64,000 bases of DNA from an uncultured Stenotrophomonas sp. (GTDB taxonomy: Bacteria; Pseudomonadota; Gammaproteobacteria; Xanthomonadales; Xanthomonadaceae), in NCBI RefSeq assembly GCF_913778665.1, contig NZ_CAJYVQ010000002.1, forward strand, positions 620,001 to 684,000, given 5' to 3'. Both the position numbers and the translations under genes were made by a program. Shown piece after piece: positions 26,558 to 36,043 of this stretch. The notes beneath the pieces were generated by a model, which was not told the origin of the DNA, ran no database searches, and saw only the letters and a program-made list of their open reading frames with translations. Positions within the stretch are counted from its first letter, which is position 1, and every line of letters starts with the position of its first letter.

Positions 26558-27007
26558 ACACCGGCAACGACATTGCCGTGCATGCGCAGGGCCTGACCCG
26601 GCGCTTCGGGGACCTGCTGGCCGTGGACAATGTCGACCTGACCGTGCCGCGTGGCCAGGTGTACGGCTTCCTCGGCCCGAACGGTTCGGGCAAGTCGACC
26701 ACCATCCGCATGCTGTGCGGCCTGCTGGAACCGAGCGCGGGGCAGATCGAGGTGCACGCTGCAGGTCACCGCTTCGCAGCCACGCCAGGCCAGCCGCGCG
26801 CTGGCCGAACTGCCCGGCGTGCTGAGCGTGGCGCAGATCGGCACGCAGCTGCGCGTGCTGTGCAGTGAAAATGCCGCCGACATGGCCGCCTTGCAGCGCG
26901 CCTTGGCCGGTGCCGATCCGCAGGCGCATATCGAGGCGGTGGCGCCGAACCTGGAAGACGTGTTCGTCGCCGCCACCCGCGGTCGTGGCCGGGAGCCAGC
27001 GGCATGA
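26554..27007 (+). pseudogene. ABC exporter ATPase gene with internal deletion and frameshift
   Basis: The 5' part (26554 to about 26755) reads as an ABC ATPase N-terminus with VHAQGLTRRFGDLLAVDNVD, Walker A GPNGSGKST and MLCGLLEPSAGQIEV. From about 26756 the family sequence continues only in the next frame (TLQVTASQPRQASRALAELP, then EAVAPNLEDVFVAATRG) to a stop at 27005-27007. Q-loop, LSGGQ signature, Walker B and H-loop are all absent. Relatives are about 300 residues, so roughly 150-170 codons are missing. The stop still overlaps the permease start (ATGA). It is either a real deletion in this strain or an assembly error. Confidence 0.85.
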
Positions 27008-28116
27008 ACCTGCGCCGGCTGTGGGCGATCATGCTCAAGGAGCTGCGGCAGCTGCGCCGCGATCGCATCACGCTGGCGATGATCGTTGGCATTCCGGTGA
27101 TGCAGCTGCTGTTGTTCGGCTATGCGATCAACCTCAACCTGCGCCACCTTGATGCGGGTGTCGCCGACCAAGCCACCAGCGCGGCCTCGCGCGCGCTGGT
27201 GCAGGACATGGTCGCCACCGGTGTGATCACCCCGCGCAGCGAAGCCTACAGTCCGGAACAGCTGATGCAGGCACTGCGTCGCGGCGAGATCAGTGTCGGC
27301 ATCGTGGTGCCGGCGGATTTCGAGCGCCGTCGTTTCGACGGCCGCGAAGCAGTGCAGGTGCTGGTCGACGGCAGCGACACCGTGCTGCAGAGCGCGGCGA
27401 TGCAGCTGGCGCAGGTGCCGCTGGATACGCGCCCGACCAGCAACGCGCGGCCACTGCGCGAAGGCAGCATCGCCAGTGGCCAGGTCAGCGTGACCAATTT
27501 CTACAACCCGCAGCGCCGCTCGGCGGTGAACATCGTGCCGGGCCTGATCGGGGTCATCCTGACCATGACCCTGGTGATGTTCACGGCGGTGGCGGTGGTG
27601 CGCGAACGCGAGCGCGGCAACATGGAGCTGCTGATCGCCACGCCGGTATCGCGTAGTGAACTGATGGTCGGCAAGGTGCTGCCCTACGCAGCGATCGGCC
27701 TGCTGCAGACCACGCTGGTGCTGGTGCTTGGGACCGGGCTGTTCCAGGTGCCGATCCGCGGCAGCCTGCTGCACATCTACCTGGCCGCGGTGCTGCTGGT
27801 GCTGGCCAGCTTGGCGCTGGGCCTGCTGATCTCCACGCGCGCGCGCTCTCAGTTCCAGGCGATGCAGATGACGCTGTTCCTGTTCCTGCCGTCGATCCTG
27901 CTGTCAGGCTTCATGTTTCCGTTTGCGGGAATGCCGCGGCCGGTGCAGTGGCTGGCTGAAGTGCTGCCGCTGACCCACTTTCTGCGCCTGGTGCGCGGCA
28001 TCATGCTGCGCGGTGCCTCGCTGTGGGAGCTGTGGCACGACGCACTGGCGCTGCTGGCCTTCATCGTGGTGATGATGACGCTGGCGATCCTGCGTTTCCG
28101 CAAGCGCCTGGATTGA
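27004..28116 (+). CDS. ABC-2 type exporter permease
   Basis: This is a 370-residue permease of the YhhJ/YbhS type. It has an N-terminal helix (ITLAMIVGIPVMQLLLFGYAI), a large periplasmic domain (about 45-175) and five more helices. TPVSRSELMVGKVLPY and FLPSILLSGFMFPFAGMP are typical ABC-2 motifs. It is intact, but its ATPase partner in this operon is broken, so it would need another ATPase to function. Confidence 0.9.
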   Translation: MNLRRLWAIMLKELRQLRRDRITLAMIVGIPVMQLLLFGYAINLNLRHLDAGVADQATSAASRALVQDMVATGVITPRSEAYSPEQLMQALRRGEISVGIVVPADFERRRFDGREAVQVLVDGSDTVLQSAAMQLAQVPLDTRPTSNARPLREGSIASGQVSVTNFYNPQRRSAVNIVPGLIGVILTMTLVMFTAVAVVRERERGNMELLIATPVSRSELMVGKVLPYAAIGLLQTTLVLVLGTGLFQVPIRGSLLHIYLAAVLLVLASLALGLLISTRARSQFQAMQMTLFLFLPSILLSGFMFPFAGMPRPVQWLAEVLPLTHFLRLVRGIMLRGASLWELWHDALALLAFIVVMMTLAILRFRKRLD

Positions 28117-28133
28117 AGCATGCCATCCAGTGG

Positions 28134-28186
28134 TGCCGGCCGCTGGCCGGCATCATTTCCGATGGGTGCCGACCGTTGGTCGGCAC
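28134..28186. repeat. SMAG-type palindrome pair
   Basis: TGCCGGCC-GCT-GGCCGGCA (28134-28152) and GTGCCGACC-GTT-GGTCGGCAC (28166-28186) lie between the converging ABC permease and miaB genes and may act as a two-way terminator. Confidence 0.85.
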
Positions 28187-28189
28187 GCC

Positions 28190-29608
28190 TTATTCGGTCA
28201 CCACCCGCGCGCGCAGCGAATTGGTCAGCGCTTCGGTGATCATCACATCTACGAACTGGCCGATCAGGCGCGCTGGCGCCGGGAAGTTCACCGAACGCAT
28301 GTTCTCGGTCTTGCCGGTCAGTTCGTTCGGATTCTTGCGCGAAGGCCCTTCCACCAGCACGGTCTGCACGGTGCCGACCATCCTCTCGGAGATACCGGCG
28401 GCGTGCGCATTGATGCGTTCCTGCAGGCGCGACAGGCGCGCATGCTTCTCGGCATCGCTGATGGTGTCCTCCAGGTCGGCCGCCGGGGTGCCCGGGCGGC
28501 GCGAGTAAATGAAGGAGAAGCTGTGGTCGAAGCCGATGTCCTCGATCAGCTTCATGGTCTTCTCGAAATCGGCATCGGTCTCGCCTGGGAAGCCGACGAT
28601 GAAATCCGAGCTGATCGAGATATCCGGGCGCACCGCGCGCAGCTTGCGGATCTTCGACTTGAATTCCAGAGCGGTGTAGCCGCGCTTCATTGCCGACAGC
28701 ACGCGGTCGCTGCCGGCCTGCACCGGCAGGTGCAGGAAGTTGGCCAGTTTCGGCACATCGCGGAATGCGTCGATCAGCGAATCGCTGAACTCCAGCGGGT
28801 GCGAGGTGGTGAAGCGGATGCGGCCCACGCCGTCGATCTCGGCGATGGTACGGATCAACAGGCCCAGGTCGGCGTACTCGCCATCACCGTAGGGACCGCG
28901 GTAGGCGTTGACGTTCTGCCCGAGCAGGTTGATCTCGCGCACACCCTGTGCGGCAAGCTGCGCCACTTCCACCACCACGTCCTCGAACGGGCGGCTGACT
29001 TCGGTGCCGCGGGTGTAGGGCACCACGCAGAACGAGCAGTACTTGGAGCAGCCTTCCATGATCGACACGAACGCCGAGGCGCCCTCGGCGCGCGGTTCCG
29101 GCAGGCGGTCGAACTTCTCGATCTCGGGGAAGCTGATGTCCACCTGCGGGCGCTTCTGCTCGCGGCGGGCACGGATCAGTTCCGGCAGGCGGTGCAGGGT
29201 CTGCGGCCCGAATACCAGGTCGACGAACGGCGCGCGCTTGATGATCGCTTCGCCCTCCTGCGAGGCGACGCAGCCGCCGACACCGATGATGACCTCCCGG
29301 CCCTTGTTCTTCAGGCCCTTCCACACGCCCAGCTGGCTGAACACCTTCTCCTGCGCCTTCTCGCGGATGGAGCAGGTGTTGACCAGGATGACGTCGGCGT
29401 CGTCCGGGGTATCGGTCAGTTCCAGGCCATCGCTGGCGGCAAGCACGTCGGCCATCTTGGCCGAGTCGTACTCGTTCATCTGGCAACCGTGGGTCTTGAT
29501 GTACAGCTTGCCTTTCACCTGGTCGGGCTTGCGCGGACCGGCGGGCAGGGCAACGAGCGGGGTACCGCCCGGCGTGGCGGGCGGAAAGACGTCTGGCGTC
29601 CCGGTCAT
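28190..29608 (-). CDS. miaB: tRNA-2-methylthio-N6-dimethylallyladenosine synthase
   Basis: This is a 472-residue radical-SAM methylthiotransferase. The N-terminal cluster Cys are 42, 79 and 113 ([32 protein letters not shown]). The radical SAM motif CSKYCSFC is at 187-194, followed by the C-terminal TRAM region ([25 protein letters not shown]). It modifies A37 of tRNAs reading U-starting codons. Confidence 0.96.
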   Translation of the reverse strand: MTGTPDVFPPATPGGTPLVALPAGPRKPDQVKGKLYIKTHGCQMNEYDSAKMADVLAASDGLELTDTPDDADVILVNTCSIREKAQEKVFSQLGVWKGLKNKGREVIIGVGGCVASQEGEAIIKRAPFVDLVFGPQTLHRLPELIRARREQKRPQVDISFPEIEKFDRLPEPRAEGASAFVSIMEGCSKYCSFCVVPYTRGTEVSRPFEDVVVEVAQLAAQGVREINLLGQNVNAYRGPYGDGEYADLGLLIRTIAEIDGVGRIRFTTSHPLEFSDSLIDAFRDVPKLANFLHLPVQAGSDRVLSAMKRGYTALEFKSKIRKLRAVRPDISISSDFIVGFPGETDADFEKTMKLIEDIGFDHSFSFIYSRRPGTPAADLEDTISDAEKHARLSRLQERINAHAAGISERMVGTVQTVLVEGPSRKNPNELTGKTENMRSVNFPAPARLIGQFVDVMITEALTNSLRARVVTE

Positions 29609-29680
29609 GGCGCTTAATCCATTCGGGTGGCGGGAAAGCCGGCAATTCTACCCGCATCCCGAGCCACCCGCCGCGGCCCT

Positions 29681-29708
29681 GTAGTGCCGAGCGCACGCTC
29701 GGCCCTAC
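29681..29708. repeat. SMAG-type palindrome
   Basis: GTAG (29681-29684), then GCCGAGCG-CA-CGCTCGGC (29686-29703) and a closing CCTAC. It lies between the gst stop and the miaB start. Confidence 0.8.
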
Positions 29709-29729
29709 AAAGGAAGCCCGGCGGGGCCC

Positions 29730-30350
29730 TTACGCCGCCGCCAGCTCCGCATCGATCTGCCGCGAACGGTCGAAGGCGCTCATCGCGCTCATCCGGGCGA
29801 TGTAGTCGGCCGTTGCCGGCGCCGGCTGCACCAGGCCGAAGGCAGTGGTCCAAGCCAGCGCATTGCCCCAGAGCACGTCGGCGGCGCTCATGGTCTCGCC
29901 CAGCAGGTATGGGCCCTGCGCCAGCTGGGCCTCGATTATCTGCAGCACGGTCTCGGCGTCGTTGTACGGAGACATCAGCCGCGGCGGGGGTTCGCGGTGC
30001 ATCGCCTTGTCGATCATCGCCGGCTCGAAACACGCGCCGTAGAAGGCCATCCAGCGCAGGTAGGGGCCGCGCAGCGCATCGCCGATCGGCGGGGCCAGCC
30101 CGGCTTCCGGGTACAGGTCGGCCAGGTACAGGTAGATCGCCACCTGCTCGGTCACCAGCGCGCCGTCGTGGACGATGGCCGGCACCTTGCCCATCGGGTT
30201 GATGGCCAGGTAGGCCGGGGCCAGGTTGGCGCCGGCCTTCAGGTCCAGCACCTGCATGCGGTAGTCGGCACCCAGCGCTTCAAGCAGGGCCACGGCGCCG
30301 CTCGAGCGTGAACGGGCGGCGTGGTACAGGGTGATCTGGCGTGAGGTCAT
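29730..30350 (-). CDS. Glutathione S-transferase family protein
   Basis: This is a 206-residue protein starting MTSRQITLYH at 30350. The thioredoxin-like N-terminal domain has NPMGKVPAIVHDGALVTEQVAIYLYLADLYP (glutathione-binding cis-Pro loop and the Gln/Ser-type G-site). An all-helical C-terminal domain contains MSAADVLWGNALAW. Its substrate is unknown. It is divergent from a WYL regulator 80 bp away, which may control it. Confidence 0.88.
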   Translation of the reverse strand: MTSRQITLYHAARSRSSGAVALLEALGADYRMQVLDLKAGANLAPAYLAINPMGKVPAIVHDGALVTEQVAIYLYLADLYPEAGLAPPIGDALRGPYLRWMAFYGACFEPAMIDKAMHREPPPRLMSPYNDAETVLQIIEAQLAQGPYLLGETMSAADVLWGNALAWTTAFGLVQPAPATADYIARMSAMSAFDRSRQIDAELAAA

Positions 30351-30430
30351 GGCTGGGCTCCTTGCGGTGGGTGGTGAACTGGCGCTCATCCTGGGGCACT
30401 ATTGCGGACGACTTCTGTCCTCGATCCTTC

Positions 30431-31399
30431 ATGCGCCATACCGCCCATCGACTGCTGCGCCTGATCGCCCTGTTGCAGGCCCGCCGCCAGTGGTCGGGGG
30501 CCGAGCTGGCCGAGCGCATGGGCGTGGACCGGCGCAGTATCCGGCGCGACATCGAGCGCCTGCGCGAACTGGGGTACCCGGTGCAGGCCTCAGCCGGGGT
30601 AGGGGGCGGCTACCAGCTGGGCGCGGGGGCGCCGGTGCTGCCGATGCTGCTGGACGAAGAAGAAGCGACCACCCTGGCCATCGCCCTGCGCGCGGCCTCG
30701 GCCACCGTCGCTGGCATCGACGATACCGCGCGCGGCCTGCTGTCCAAGCTCGATCCGCTGGTGCCGACCCGCCGTCGCCAGCAGGCCGGCGAAGTGCATG
30801 CCGCCACCGCCACCCTGTCGGATCTGCCTGCCACCGACGCACGTCTGCTTGGCCGGCTGGCGCAGTATTGCCGGCAGGCGTCGCGGCTGGCCTTTGAATA
30901 CCGCAGCGCGCAGGACGCGGTGACTCAGCGCGAGGTCGAGGCCCAGCACCTGGTCAACTACGGCCGGCGCTGGTACCTGCTGGCCTGGGACCTGGGGCGG
31001 CAGGACTGGCGCACCCTGCGCGTGGACCGCATGGGCGCCGTGTGCGAATGCATCGAGCCGGGCCTGCACCGGCGCACGCCAGCGCCGCCGGACGTGATGG
31101 TACGCCAGGCGGTCAGCCAGGCGCCGTTCGCGCTGCAGGCCATCCTCCGCCTGGCCGGCAGCCATTCCGAGCTGGAAGGGCGCATTCCGCCCTGGTGCGG
31201 CGTGCTGGAGGCCGATGGTACCGACTACTGCCTGCTGCGGATGGGAGCCGAGAGCCGCGGCATGATGCTGGCGCAGATCCTCAGTCTGGATCGGCTGCCG
31301 GTGGCGCTGTGGACTACGCCACCGAGCCTGCGGGAGGAACTGGCCCAGCGCTTGGCCGGGCTGGGCCAGGTGCTGGCTGTGTCGCCGGTCACAGGCTGA
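30431..31399 (+). CDS. WYL-domain transcriptional regulator (YafY/DeoR-like)
   Basis: This is a 322-residue regulator. The N-terminal HTH reads QWSGAELAERMGVDRRSIRRDIERLRELGYPV, followed by GVGGGYQLG. The WYL-type effector domain includes VNYGRRWYLLAWDLGRQDWRTLRVDRM at about 175-202. Such proteins sense a small ligand or nucleic acid. The start at 30431 gives MRHTAHRLLRLIALL; longer in-frame starts run into the gst promoter region. The divergent gst gene is a likely target. Confidence 0.9.
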   Translation: MRHTAHRLLRLIALLQARRQWSGAELAERMGVDRRSIRRDIERLRELGYPVQASAGVGGGYQLGAGAPVLPMLLDEEEATTLAIALRAASATVAGIDDTARGLLSKLDPLVPTRRRQQAGEVHAATATLSDLPATDARLLGRLAQYCRQASRLAFEYRSAQDAVTQREVEAQHLVNYGRRWYLLAWDLGRQDWRTLRVDRMGAVCECIEPGLHRRTPAPPDVMVRQAVSQAPFALQAILRLAGSHSELEGRIPPWCGVLEADGTDYCLLRMGAESRGMMLAQILSLDRLPVALWTTPPSLREELAQRLAGLGQVLAVSPVTG

Positions 31400-31445
31400 G
31401 CGACATCGCTTGGCAAGCCCCGGCGAAGCTGGGACACTCGCCGCC

Positions 31446-32375
31446 ATGAAGGGGATACTGGGGACAACGGCGATCATCATCGCTGCGCTGACCGCTGCGC
31501 CGGCCAGTGCCGGCACCCTGTACAAGTGCCAGGGCGCCGACGGCGTCACCAGTTATGTCAGCAAGCGCGTGGCCGGGGCCCGCTGCAACGCCATCAGCTA
31601 CAGCCGCGACACCCGTCCGGCGCCGCGGCCAGTGGCGGCCGCACCGAAGCCTGCGCCGGCCACGACTGTGGCCAGCATCGAACGCAATCCCGTGGCCGTG
31701 GCGGCCAGTACCGCCGCTTCGACTGCGATCGCCCCGGCAGCCTCGCCAACGCCGCCCCCCGCAGCGGCGGTACCGGTGGCCGCACGTGGTGGCCGCATGG
31801 TCAGCGGCCAGGTCTATTCCTTCATGAAGGATGGCGTGCGGCACTACACCAGTGCGCGACCGGCCCAAGTGGCCAACCTCGGTCCGGTACGCACCATCCG
31901 CTACAGTTTCATGGAACGTTGCTATGCCTGCGGGATCAATCCGCGCGTGGATTTCGGCACGGTGCGCTTGAACACCACAGCGTTCCAGGGCGAAATCACG
32001 GCGGCAGCGCGTGAGTTCGGTGTCGAGGAGGCAGTGGTGCGCGCAATCATCCATGCCGAATCGGCCTACAACCCGACCGCGCTCAGCCGCGCCGGTGCGC
32101 AGGGCCTGATGCAGCTGATGCCGCCGACCGCCGCGCGTTTCGGGGTCAGTGATTCCTACGACGCCGGGCAGAACATCCGTGGCGGCGTGCAGTATCTTGC
32201 GTGGTTGTTGAAGCGCTTCAACGGCGATCTGACCCTGGCCGCCGCCGGCTACAACGCCGGCGAAGGCGCGGTCGACCGCCACGGTGGCGTGCCGCCCTAC
32301 AGCGAAACCCAGTACTACGTGCGCCGGGTCGGCCAGCTGGCCGAGCGTTACCGCACCGCCCTGACCAAGCAGTAG
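31446..32375 (+). CDS. Lytic transglycosylase, SLT domain
   Basis: This is a 309-residue secreted protein with a signal peptide MKGILGTTAIIIAALTAAPASA. A DUF4124-like Cys segment (GTLYKCQGADGVTSYVSKR) and an Ala/Pro-rich linker (about 55-120) follow. The C-terminal SLT domain has the catalytic Glu in AIIHAESAYNP and motifs GAQGLMQLMPPTAARFGV and AAGYNAGEGAV. It cleaves peptidoglycan. The TAG stop lies inside the GTAG head of a SMAG repeat. Confidence 0.92.
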   Translation: MKGILGTTAIIIAALTAAPASAGTLYKCQGADGVTSYVSKRVAGARCNAISYSRDTRPAPRPVAAAPKPAPATTVASIERNPVAVAASTAASTAIAPAASPTPPPAAAVPVAARGGRMVSGQVYSFMKDGVRHYTSARPAQVANLGPVRTIRYSFMERCYACGINPRVDFGTVRLNTTAFQGEITAAAREFGVEEAVVRAIIHAESAYNPTALSRAGAQGLMQLMPPTAARFGVSDSYDAGQNIRGGVQYLAWLLKRFNGDLTLAAAGYNAGEGAVDRHGGVPPYSETQYYVRRVGQLAERYRTALTKQ

Positions 32376-32430
32376 GTGCCGACCGTCAGTCGGCACTGGC
32401 TATCATCGGGTGCCGACTGTTGGTTGGCAC
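32372..32430. repeat. SMAG-type palindrome pair overlapping a stop codon
   Basis: GTAG (32372-32375) includes the lytic transglycosylase stop. The first stem GTGCCGAC/GTCGGCAC spans 32376-32396. A second, decayed unit GTGCCGACT-GTT-GGTTGGCAC is at 32410-32430. Confidence 0.85.
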
Positions 32431-32456
32431 ACAGTCGAAAGAGTTGTTGCAGTGCG

Positions 32457-32486
32457 TTGTGTGGCGCGCGACGGTTCCGCTACACT
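32457..32486 (+). promoter_or_regulatory. Candidate sigma-70 promoter of petABC
   Basis: TTGTGT (32457-32462) and TACACT (32481-32486) are 18 bp apart, about 80 bp before the petA start. Confidence 0.4.
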
Positions 32487-32567
32487 CGCCCAAGATTCAA
32501 TGCGGCTCTGGCCCCCACCGGAACCGCTGGCAGCCTTAAAGCTACCTAATCAATATCGGAGTGCCGG

Positions 32568-33188
32568 ATGGCCAACGATGGGGTACACGATCCAGTCAAC
32601 ACCGGACGTCGGCGTTTTCTTTCTGCCACCACAGCCGTGGTGGGCGCCGTCGGCGTCGGATTCACCGCAGTCCCTTTCATCAAATCCTGGAACCCCAGTG
32701 CCCGCGCCAAGCTTGCCGGCGCACCGGTGGTGGCCGACATCAGCGCTCTGCAGGAAGGCCAACGCCTGATCGTGGAGTGGCGTGGCCAGCCGATCTGGAT
32801 CGTCAAGCGGTCCAAGGCCATCCTCGATGCGCTGCACGGGCTGGATGGCCGCCTCAAGGACCCCGAGTCCGGCGAGAAGGACCAGCAGCCGGACTACGTG
32901 CTCAAGCAGAACCCCGAGCTGCGCTCGATCAAGCCGGATATCTCGGTGCTGGTCGGCCTGTGCACGCACCTGGGCTGCTCGCCGGAAATGGTCGCCGAGA
33001 TCCGGCCCGAACCCTATGACCCGCAGTGGAAGGGCGGCTACTTCTGCCCCTGCCACAAGTCGCGCTTCGACATGTCCGGCCGCGTCTTCAAGGACGTGCC
33101 GGCACCCATCAACCTGAAGGTGCCCGCGCACCACTACCAGGACGACAACACCATCATCATCGGTGTCGATCCGCAGGGGGCTGCCTGA
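32568..33188 (+). CDS. petA: Ubiquinol-cytochrome c reductase Rieske iron-sulfur subunit
   Basis: This is a 206-residue subunit of the cytochrome bc1 complex. A twin-arginine-like GRRRFLSATTA segment and membrane anchor (about 13-38) are followed by the 2Fe-2S ligands in CTHLGC (132-137) and CPCH (160-163). It takes electrons from quinol and passes them to cytochrome c1. Stop and petB start share a base (TGATG). Confidence 0.96.
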   Translation: MANDGVHDPVNTGRRRFLSATTAVVGAVGVGFTAVPFIKSWNPSARAKLAGAPVVADISALQEGQRLIVEWRGQPIWIVKRSKAILDALHGLDGRLKDPESGEKDQQPDYVLKQNPELRSIKPDISVLVGLCTHLGCSPEMVAEIRPEPYDPQWKGGYFCPCHKSRFDMSGRVFKDVPAPINLKVPAHHYQDDNTIIIGVDPQGAA

Positions 33189-34447
33189 TGGCCAATATCC
33201 TCAGCCGTACCGCCAGCGGGGTGGCCGACTGGGTCAATGCCCGCGCGCCTGGCCTGATGCCGGTGTACCGCAAGCACGTCACCGAGTACTACGCGCCGAA
33301 GAACTTCAACATCTGGTACTACTTCGGTTCGCTGGCGCTGCTGGTGCTGGTCAACCAGATCGTCACCGGCATCTTCCTGACGATGCACTACAAGACCAAC
33401 GCCGCCGAGGCGTTCGGCTCCATCGAATACATCATGCGTGATGTGGAGTGGGGCTGGCTGATCCGCTACATGCACTCCACCGGTGCCTCGCTCTTCTTCA
33501 TCGTGGTCTACCTGCACATGTTCCGCGGCCTGCTGTACGGCAGCTACCAGAAGCCGCGCGAGCTGGTGTGGATCCTCGGCATGCTGATCTACCTGGTGCT
33601 GATGGCCGAAGCGTTCATGGGCTACGTGCTGCCCTGGGGCCAGATGTCGTTCTGGGGCGCCAAGGTGATCATTTCGCTGTTCGGCGCGATACCGGTGATC
33701 GGCAACGGCCTGACCGAATGGATCATGGGCGACTACCTGCCCAGTGACGCCACGCTCAACCGCTTCTTCGCGCTGCACGTCATCGCCCTGCCGCTGGTGC
33801 TGTTGCTGCTGGTGGTGCTGCACCTGGGCGCGCTGCACGAAGTGGGCTCGAACAACCCCGATGGCGTGGAGATCAAGAAGGGGCCGAAGGGCAACCGCTG
33901 GTCGCCGAACGCACCGGCCGACGGCATTCCCTTCCACCCGTACTACACGCTCAAGGATGGCGTTGGCGCCGGCTTCCTGCTGATCATTGCGGCCTTCATC
34001 ATCTTCTTTGCACCCGGTTTCGGCGGCCTGTTCCTGGAGCACGACAACTTCACCGAGGCCAACCGCCTGGTGACCCCGGAACACATCAAGCCGGTCTGGT
34101 ATTACACGCCGTACTACGCGATGCTGCGCGTGGTGCCGAACAAGCTCGGCGGTGTGCTGGTGATGTTCTCGGCCATCGCGATCCTGTTCCTGGTGCCATG
34201 GCTGGACAAGGCGCGGGTGAAGTCGGTGCGCTACCGCGGCTGGATCTCGAAGGTGATGCTGGGCGTGCTGGCGGTGTGCTTCGTGTGGCTGGGCGTGATC
34301 GGCTCCGGTCCGGGCACCGACGTGCACGAGACCTACATCGGGCGAGTGCTCACGTTCCTGTACTTCGCGTTCTTCATCACCATGCCGCTATGGACAAGGT
34401 TGGACAAGACCAAGCCGGTACCGGAGAGGGTGACCACGCATGACTGA
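33188..34447 (+). CDS. petB: Cytochrome b of the bc1 complex
   Basis: This is a 419-residue membrane protein with the expected eight or so helices. Haem ligand helices include IRYMHSTGASLFFIVVYLHMFRG and FFALHVIALPLVLLLLVVLHLGALHEVG. The Qo-site motif appears as PEHIKPVWYYTPYYAMLR (PEWY replaced by a PVWY form). It is a full-length single-gene cytochrome b. It overlaps petC by eight bases. Confidence 0.96.
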   Translation: MANILSRTASGVADWVNARAPGLMPVYRKHVTEYYAPKNFNIWYYFGSLALLVLVNQIVTGIFLTMHYKTNAAEAFGSIEYIMRDVEWGWLIRYMHSTGASLFFIVVYLHMFRGLLYGSYQKPRELVWILGMLIYLVLMAEAFMGYVLPWGQMSFWGAKVIISLFGAIPVIGNGLTEWIMGDYLPSDATLNRFFALHVIALPLVLLLLVVLHLGALHEVGSNNPDGVEIKKGPKGNRWSPNAPADGIPFHPYYTLKDGVGAGFLLIIAAFIIFFAPGFGGLFLEHDNFTEANRLVTPEHIKPVWYYTPYYAMLRVVPNKLGGVLVMFSAIAILFLVPWLDKARVKSVRYRGWISKVMLGVLAVCFVWLGVIGSGPGTDVHETYIGRVLTFLYFAFFITMPLWTRLDKTKPVPERVTTHD

Positions 34448-35189
34448 GCGCTGGATGGTCCGGCTGGCCCTGACGGCCACCCTGATGCTGGGCAGTTTCC
34501 TGGCCTCCGCCGCCGAAGGTGGCACCAAGCTGCTGCAGGCCGGCAACGACCTCGGTGACCGCGCATCTCTGCAGCGCGGCGCGCAGCTGTACATGAACTA
34601 CTGCTCCGGCTGCCACGCGCTGAAGTACCTGCGCTATTCGCGGATGGCGCAGGACCTGGGCCTGACCGAGGAAGAGGTGATGAACAACCTCAACTTCACC
34701 GGCTCGGCGATCGGTGACCCGATTCCGGTGGCGATGCCCAAGGAGAACGCCGAGAAGTGGTTCGGCAAGATGCCGCCGGACCTCAGCCTGATCGCGCGCG
34801 TGCGCGGCAGCGACTGGATCTACACCTACCTCAAGTCGTTCTACCTGGACAGCAGCCGTCCGCTGGGCTGGAACAACGCGCTGTTCGCCAATGCCTCCAT
34901 GCCCAACCCGCTGTGGGAGATGCAGGGCCTGCAGCACGCCGTGCACGGCAAGCCCGAGGCACCGGGCATGGACCCGCCGGTGACCGGCCTGAAGATCGAA
35001 ACCCCGGGCTCGGTCGATGCCGGTCAGTACGACCAGTCGGTGCGGGACATCACCAACTTCCTCGAATACGCCGGCGAACCGGCCGCGCTCAAGCGTCAGC
35101 AGCTGGGCGTGTGGGTGATCCTGTTCCTGGCCCTGCTGACCTTCCTGCTGTACCTGCTGAAGAAGGAATACTGGAAGGACGTTCACTGA
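34440..35189 (+). CDS. petC: Cytochrome c1
   Basis: This is a 249-residue protein with a signal peptide (to about 25), the haem c motif CSGCH at 55-59 and the Met-ligand region PIPVAMPKENAEKWFGKMPPDLSL. A C-terminal anchor helix (LGVWVILFLALLTFLLYLL) ends the chain. It is the last gene of petABC. Confidence 0.95.
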   Translation: MTERWMVRLALTATLMLGSFLASAAEGGTKLLQAGNDLGDRASLQRGAQLYMNYCSGCHALKYLRYSRMAQDLGLTEEEVMNNLNFTGSAIGDPIPVAMPKENAEKWFGKMPPDLSLIARVRGSDWIYTYLKSFYLDSSRPLGWNNALFANASMPNPLWEMQGLQHAVHGKPEAPGMDPPVTGLKIETPGSVDAGQYDQSVRDITNFLEYAGEPAALKRQQLGVWVILFLALLTFLLYLLKKEYWKDVH

Positions 35190-35323
35190 TTCTGCAGCCG
35201 GCCATCGCGCGGGCCTATTGGCTTTTGTGATGGTCGGTTGCACACTCGGGGAGGAGTCGATCGCTGGCACGGTGCCGGCGGCGCCGATGCGGCAGGCGGT
35301 CTCCTGTCGTGGGAGAGCCTTTG

Positions 35324-35959
35324 ATGGCGGCGAGCGTACGCATGCGCAATACACTGACGCTGTTTTCCTCGAACGACGATGTGCTGTGCCACCGTGTACG
35401 CCTGGTGCTGGCGGCCAAGGGGGTCACGTTCGACTTCGTTCCGGTCGATCCGCAGAACCCGCCTGAAGACCTGATCGACCTCAATCCGTACCATTCGGTG
35501 CCGACCCTGGTCGAGCGCGAGCTGGTGCTGTACGCCGCATCGGTGGTCAGCGAGTACCTGGATGAGCGTTATCCACATCCGCCACTGATGCCGGTTGATC
35601 CGCTCTCACGCGCACGCATCCGCTTGGCGATGCTGCGCATCGAGCACGACTGGGTGCCGCAGGTGCAGGCCATCCAGCTGGGCAACAAAACCCAGGCCGA
35701 GGCCGGGCGCAAGCGCCTGAAGGAACTGCTGACCGCCTCGCTGCCGCTGTTCAAGGCCAGCAAGTTCTTCCTCAACCCGGAAATGAGCCTGGCCGACTGC
35801 GCGATGGCGCCGATCATCTGGCGCCTGCAGTCGCTGGATGTGCCGCTGCCGAAGGACGGCAAGGCGATCGAAGACTACGGCAACCGCATCTTCCGCCACC
35901 CCGGTTTCGTCCGTAGCCTGACCGAACAGGAAAAGAAGCTGCGCGATCTGCCGGTCTGA
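35324..35959 (+). CDS. sspA: Stringent starvation protein A (GST-fold RNA polymerase-associated protein)
   Basis: This is a 211-residue GST-like protein: N-terminal thioredoxin fold with NTLTLFSSNDDVLCHRVRLVLAAKG and NPYHSVPTLVERELVLYAASVVSEYLDERYPHPPLMP, then an all-helical domain. PHPPLMP is a typical SspA signature. The ATG at 35324 has GGGAGAG upstream; an upstream GTG at 35309 is possible. The petABC-sspA-sspB order is common in beta- and gammaproteobacteria. Confidence 0.92.
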   Translation: MAASVRMRNTLTLFSSNDDVLCHRVRLVLAAKGVTFDFVPVDPQNPPEDLIDLNPYHSVPTLVERELVLYAASVVSEYLDERYPHPPLMPVDPLSRARIRLAMLRIEHDWVPQVQAIQLGNKTQAEAGRKRLKELLTASLPLFKASKFFLNPEMSLADCAMAPIIWRLQSLDVPLPKDGKAIEDYGNRIFRHPGFVRSLTEQEKKLRDLPV

Positions 35960-36043
35960 TCCACCCATGCGTTAGCCGTCTGCACGCCGACCGGCATGCA
36001 GACGATCCGCCCCGGCGGGGCGCCGGGCGCGTACACTTCACGC

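Noticed and set aside
35190-35323. Small lipoprotein gene between petC and sspA (frame from 35218)
   Set aside because: The frame runs into sspA in another register, has no ribosome site and a poor signal.
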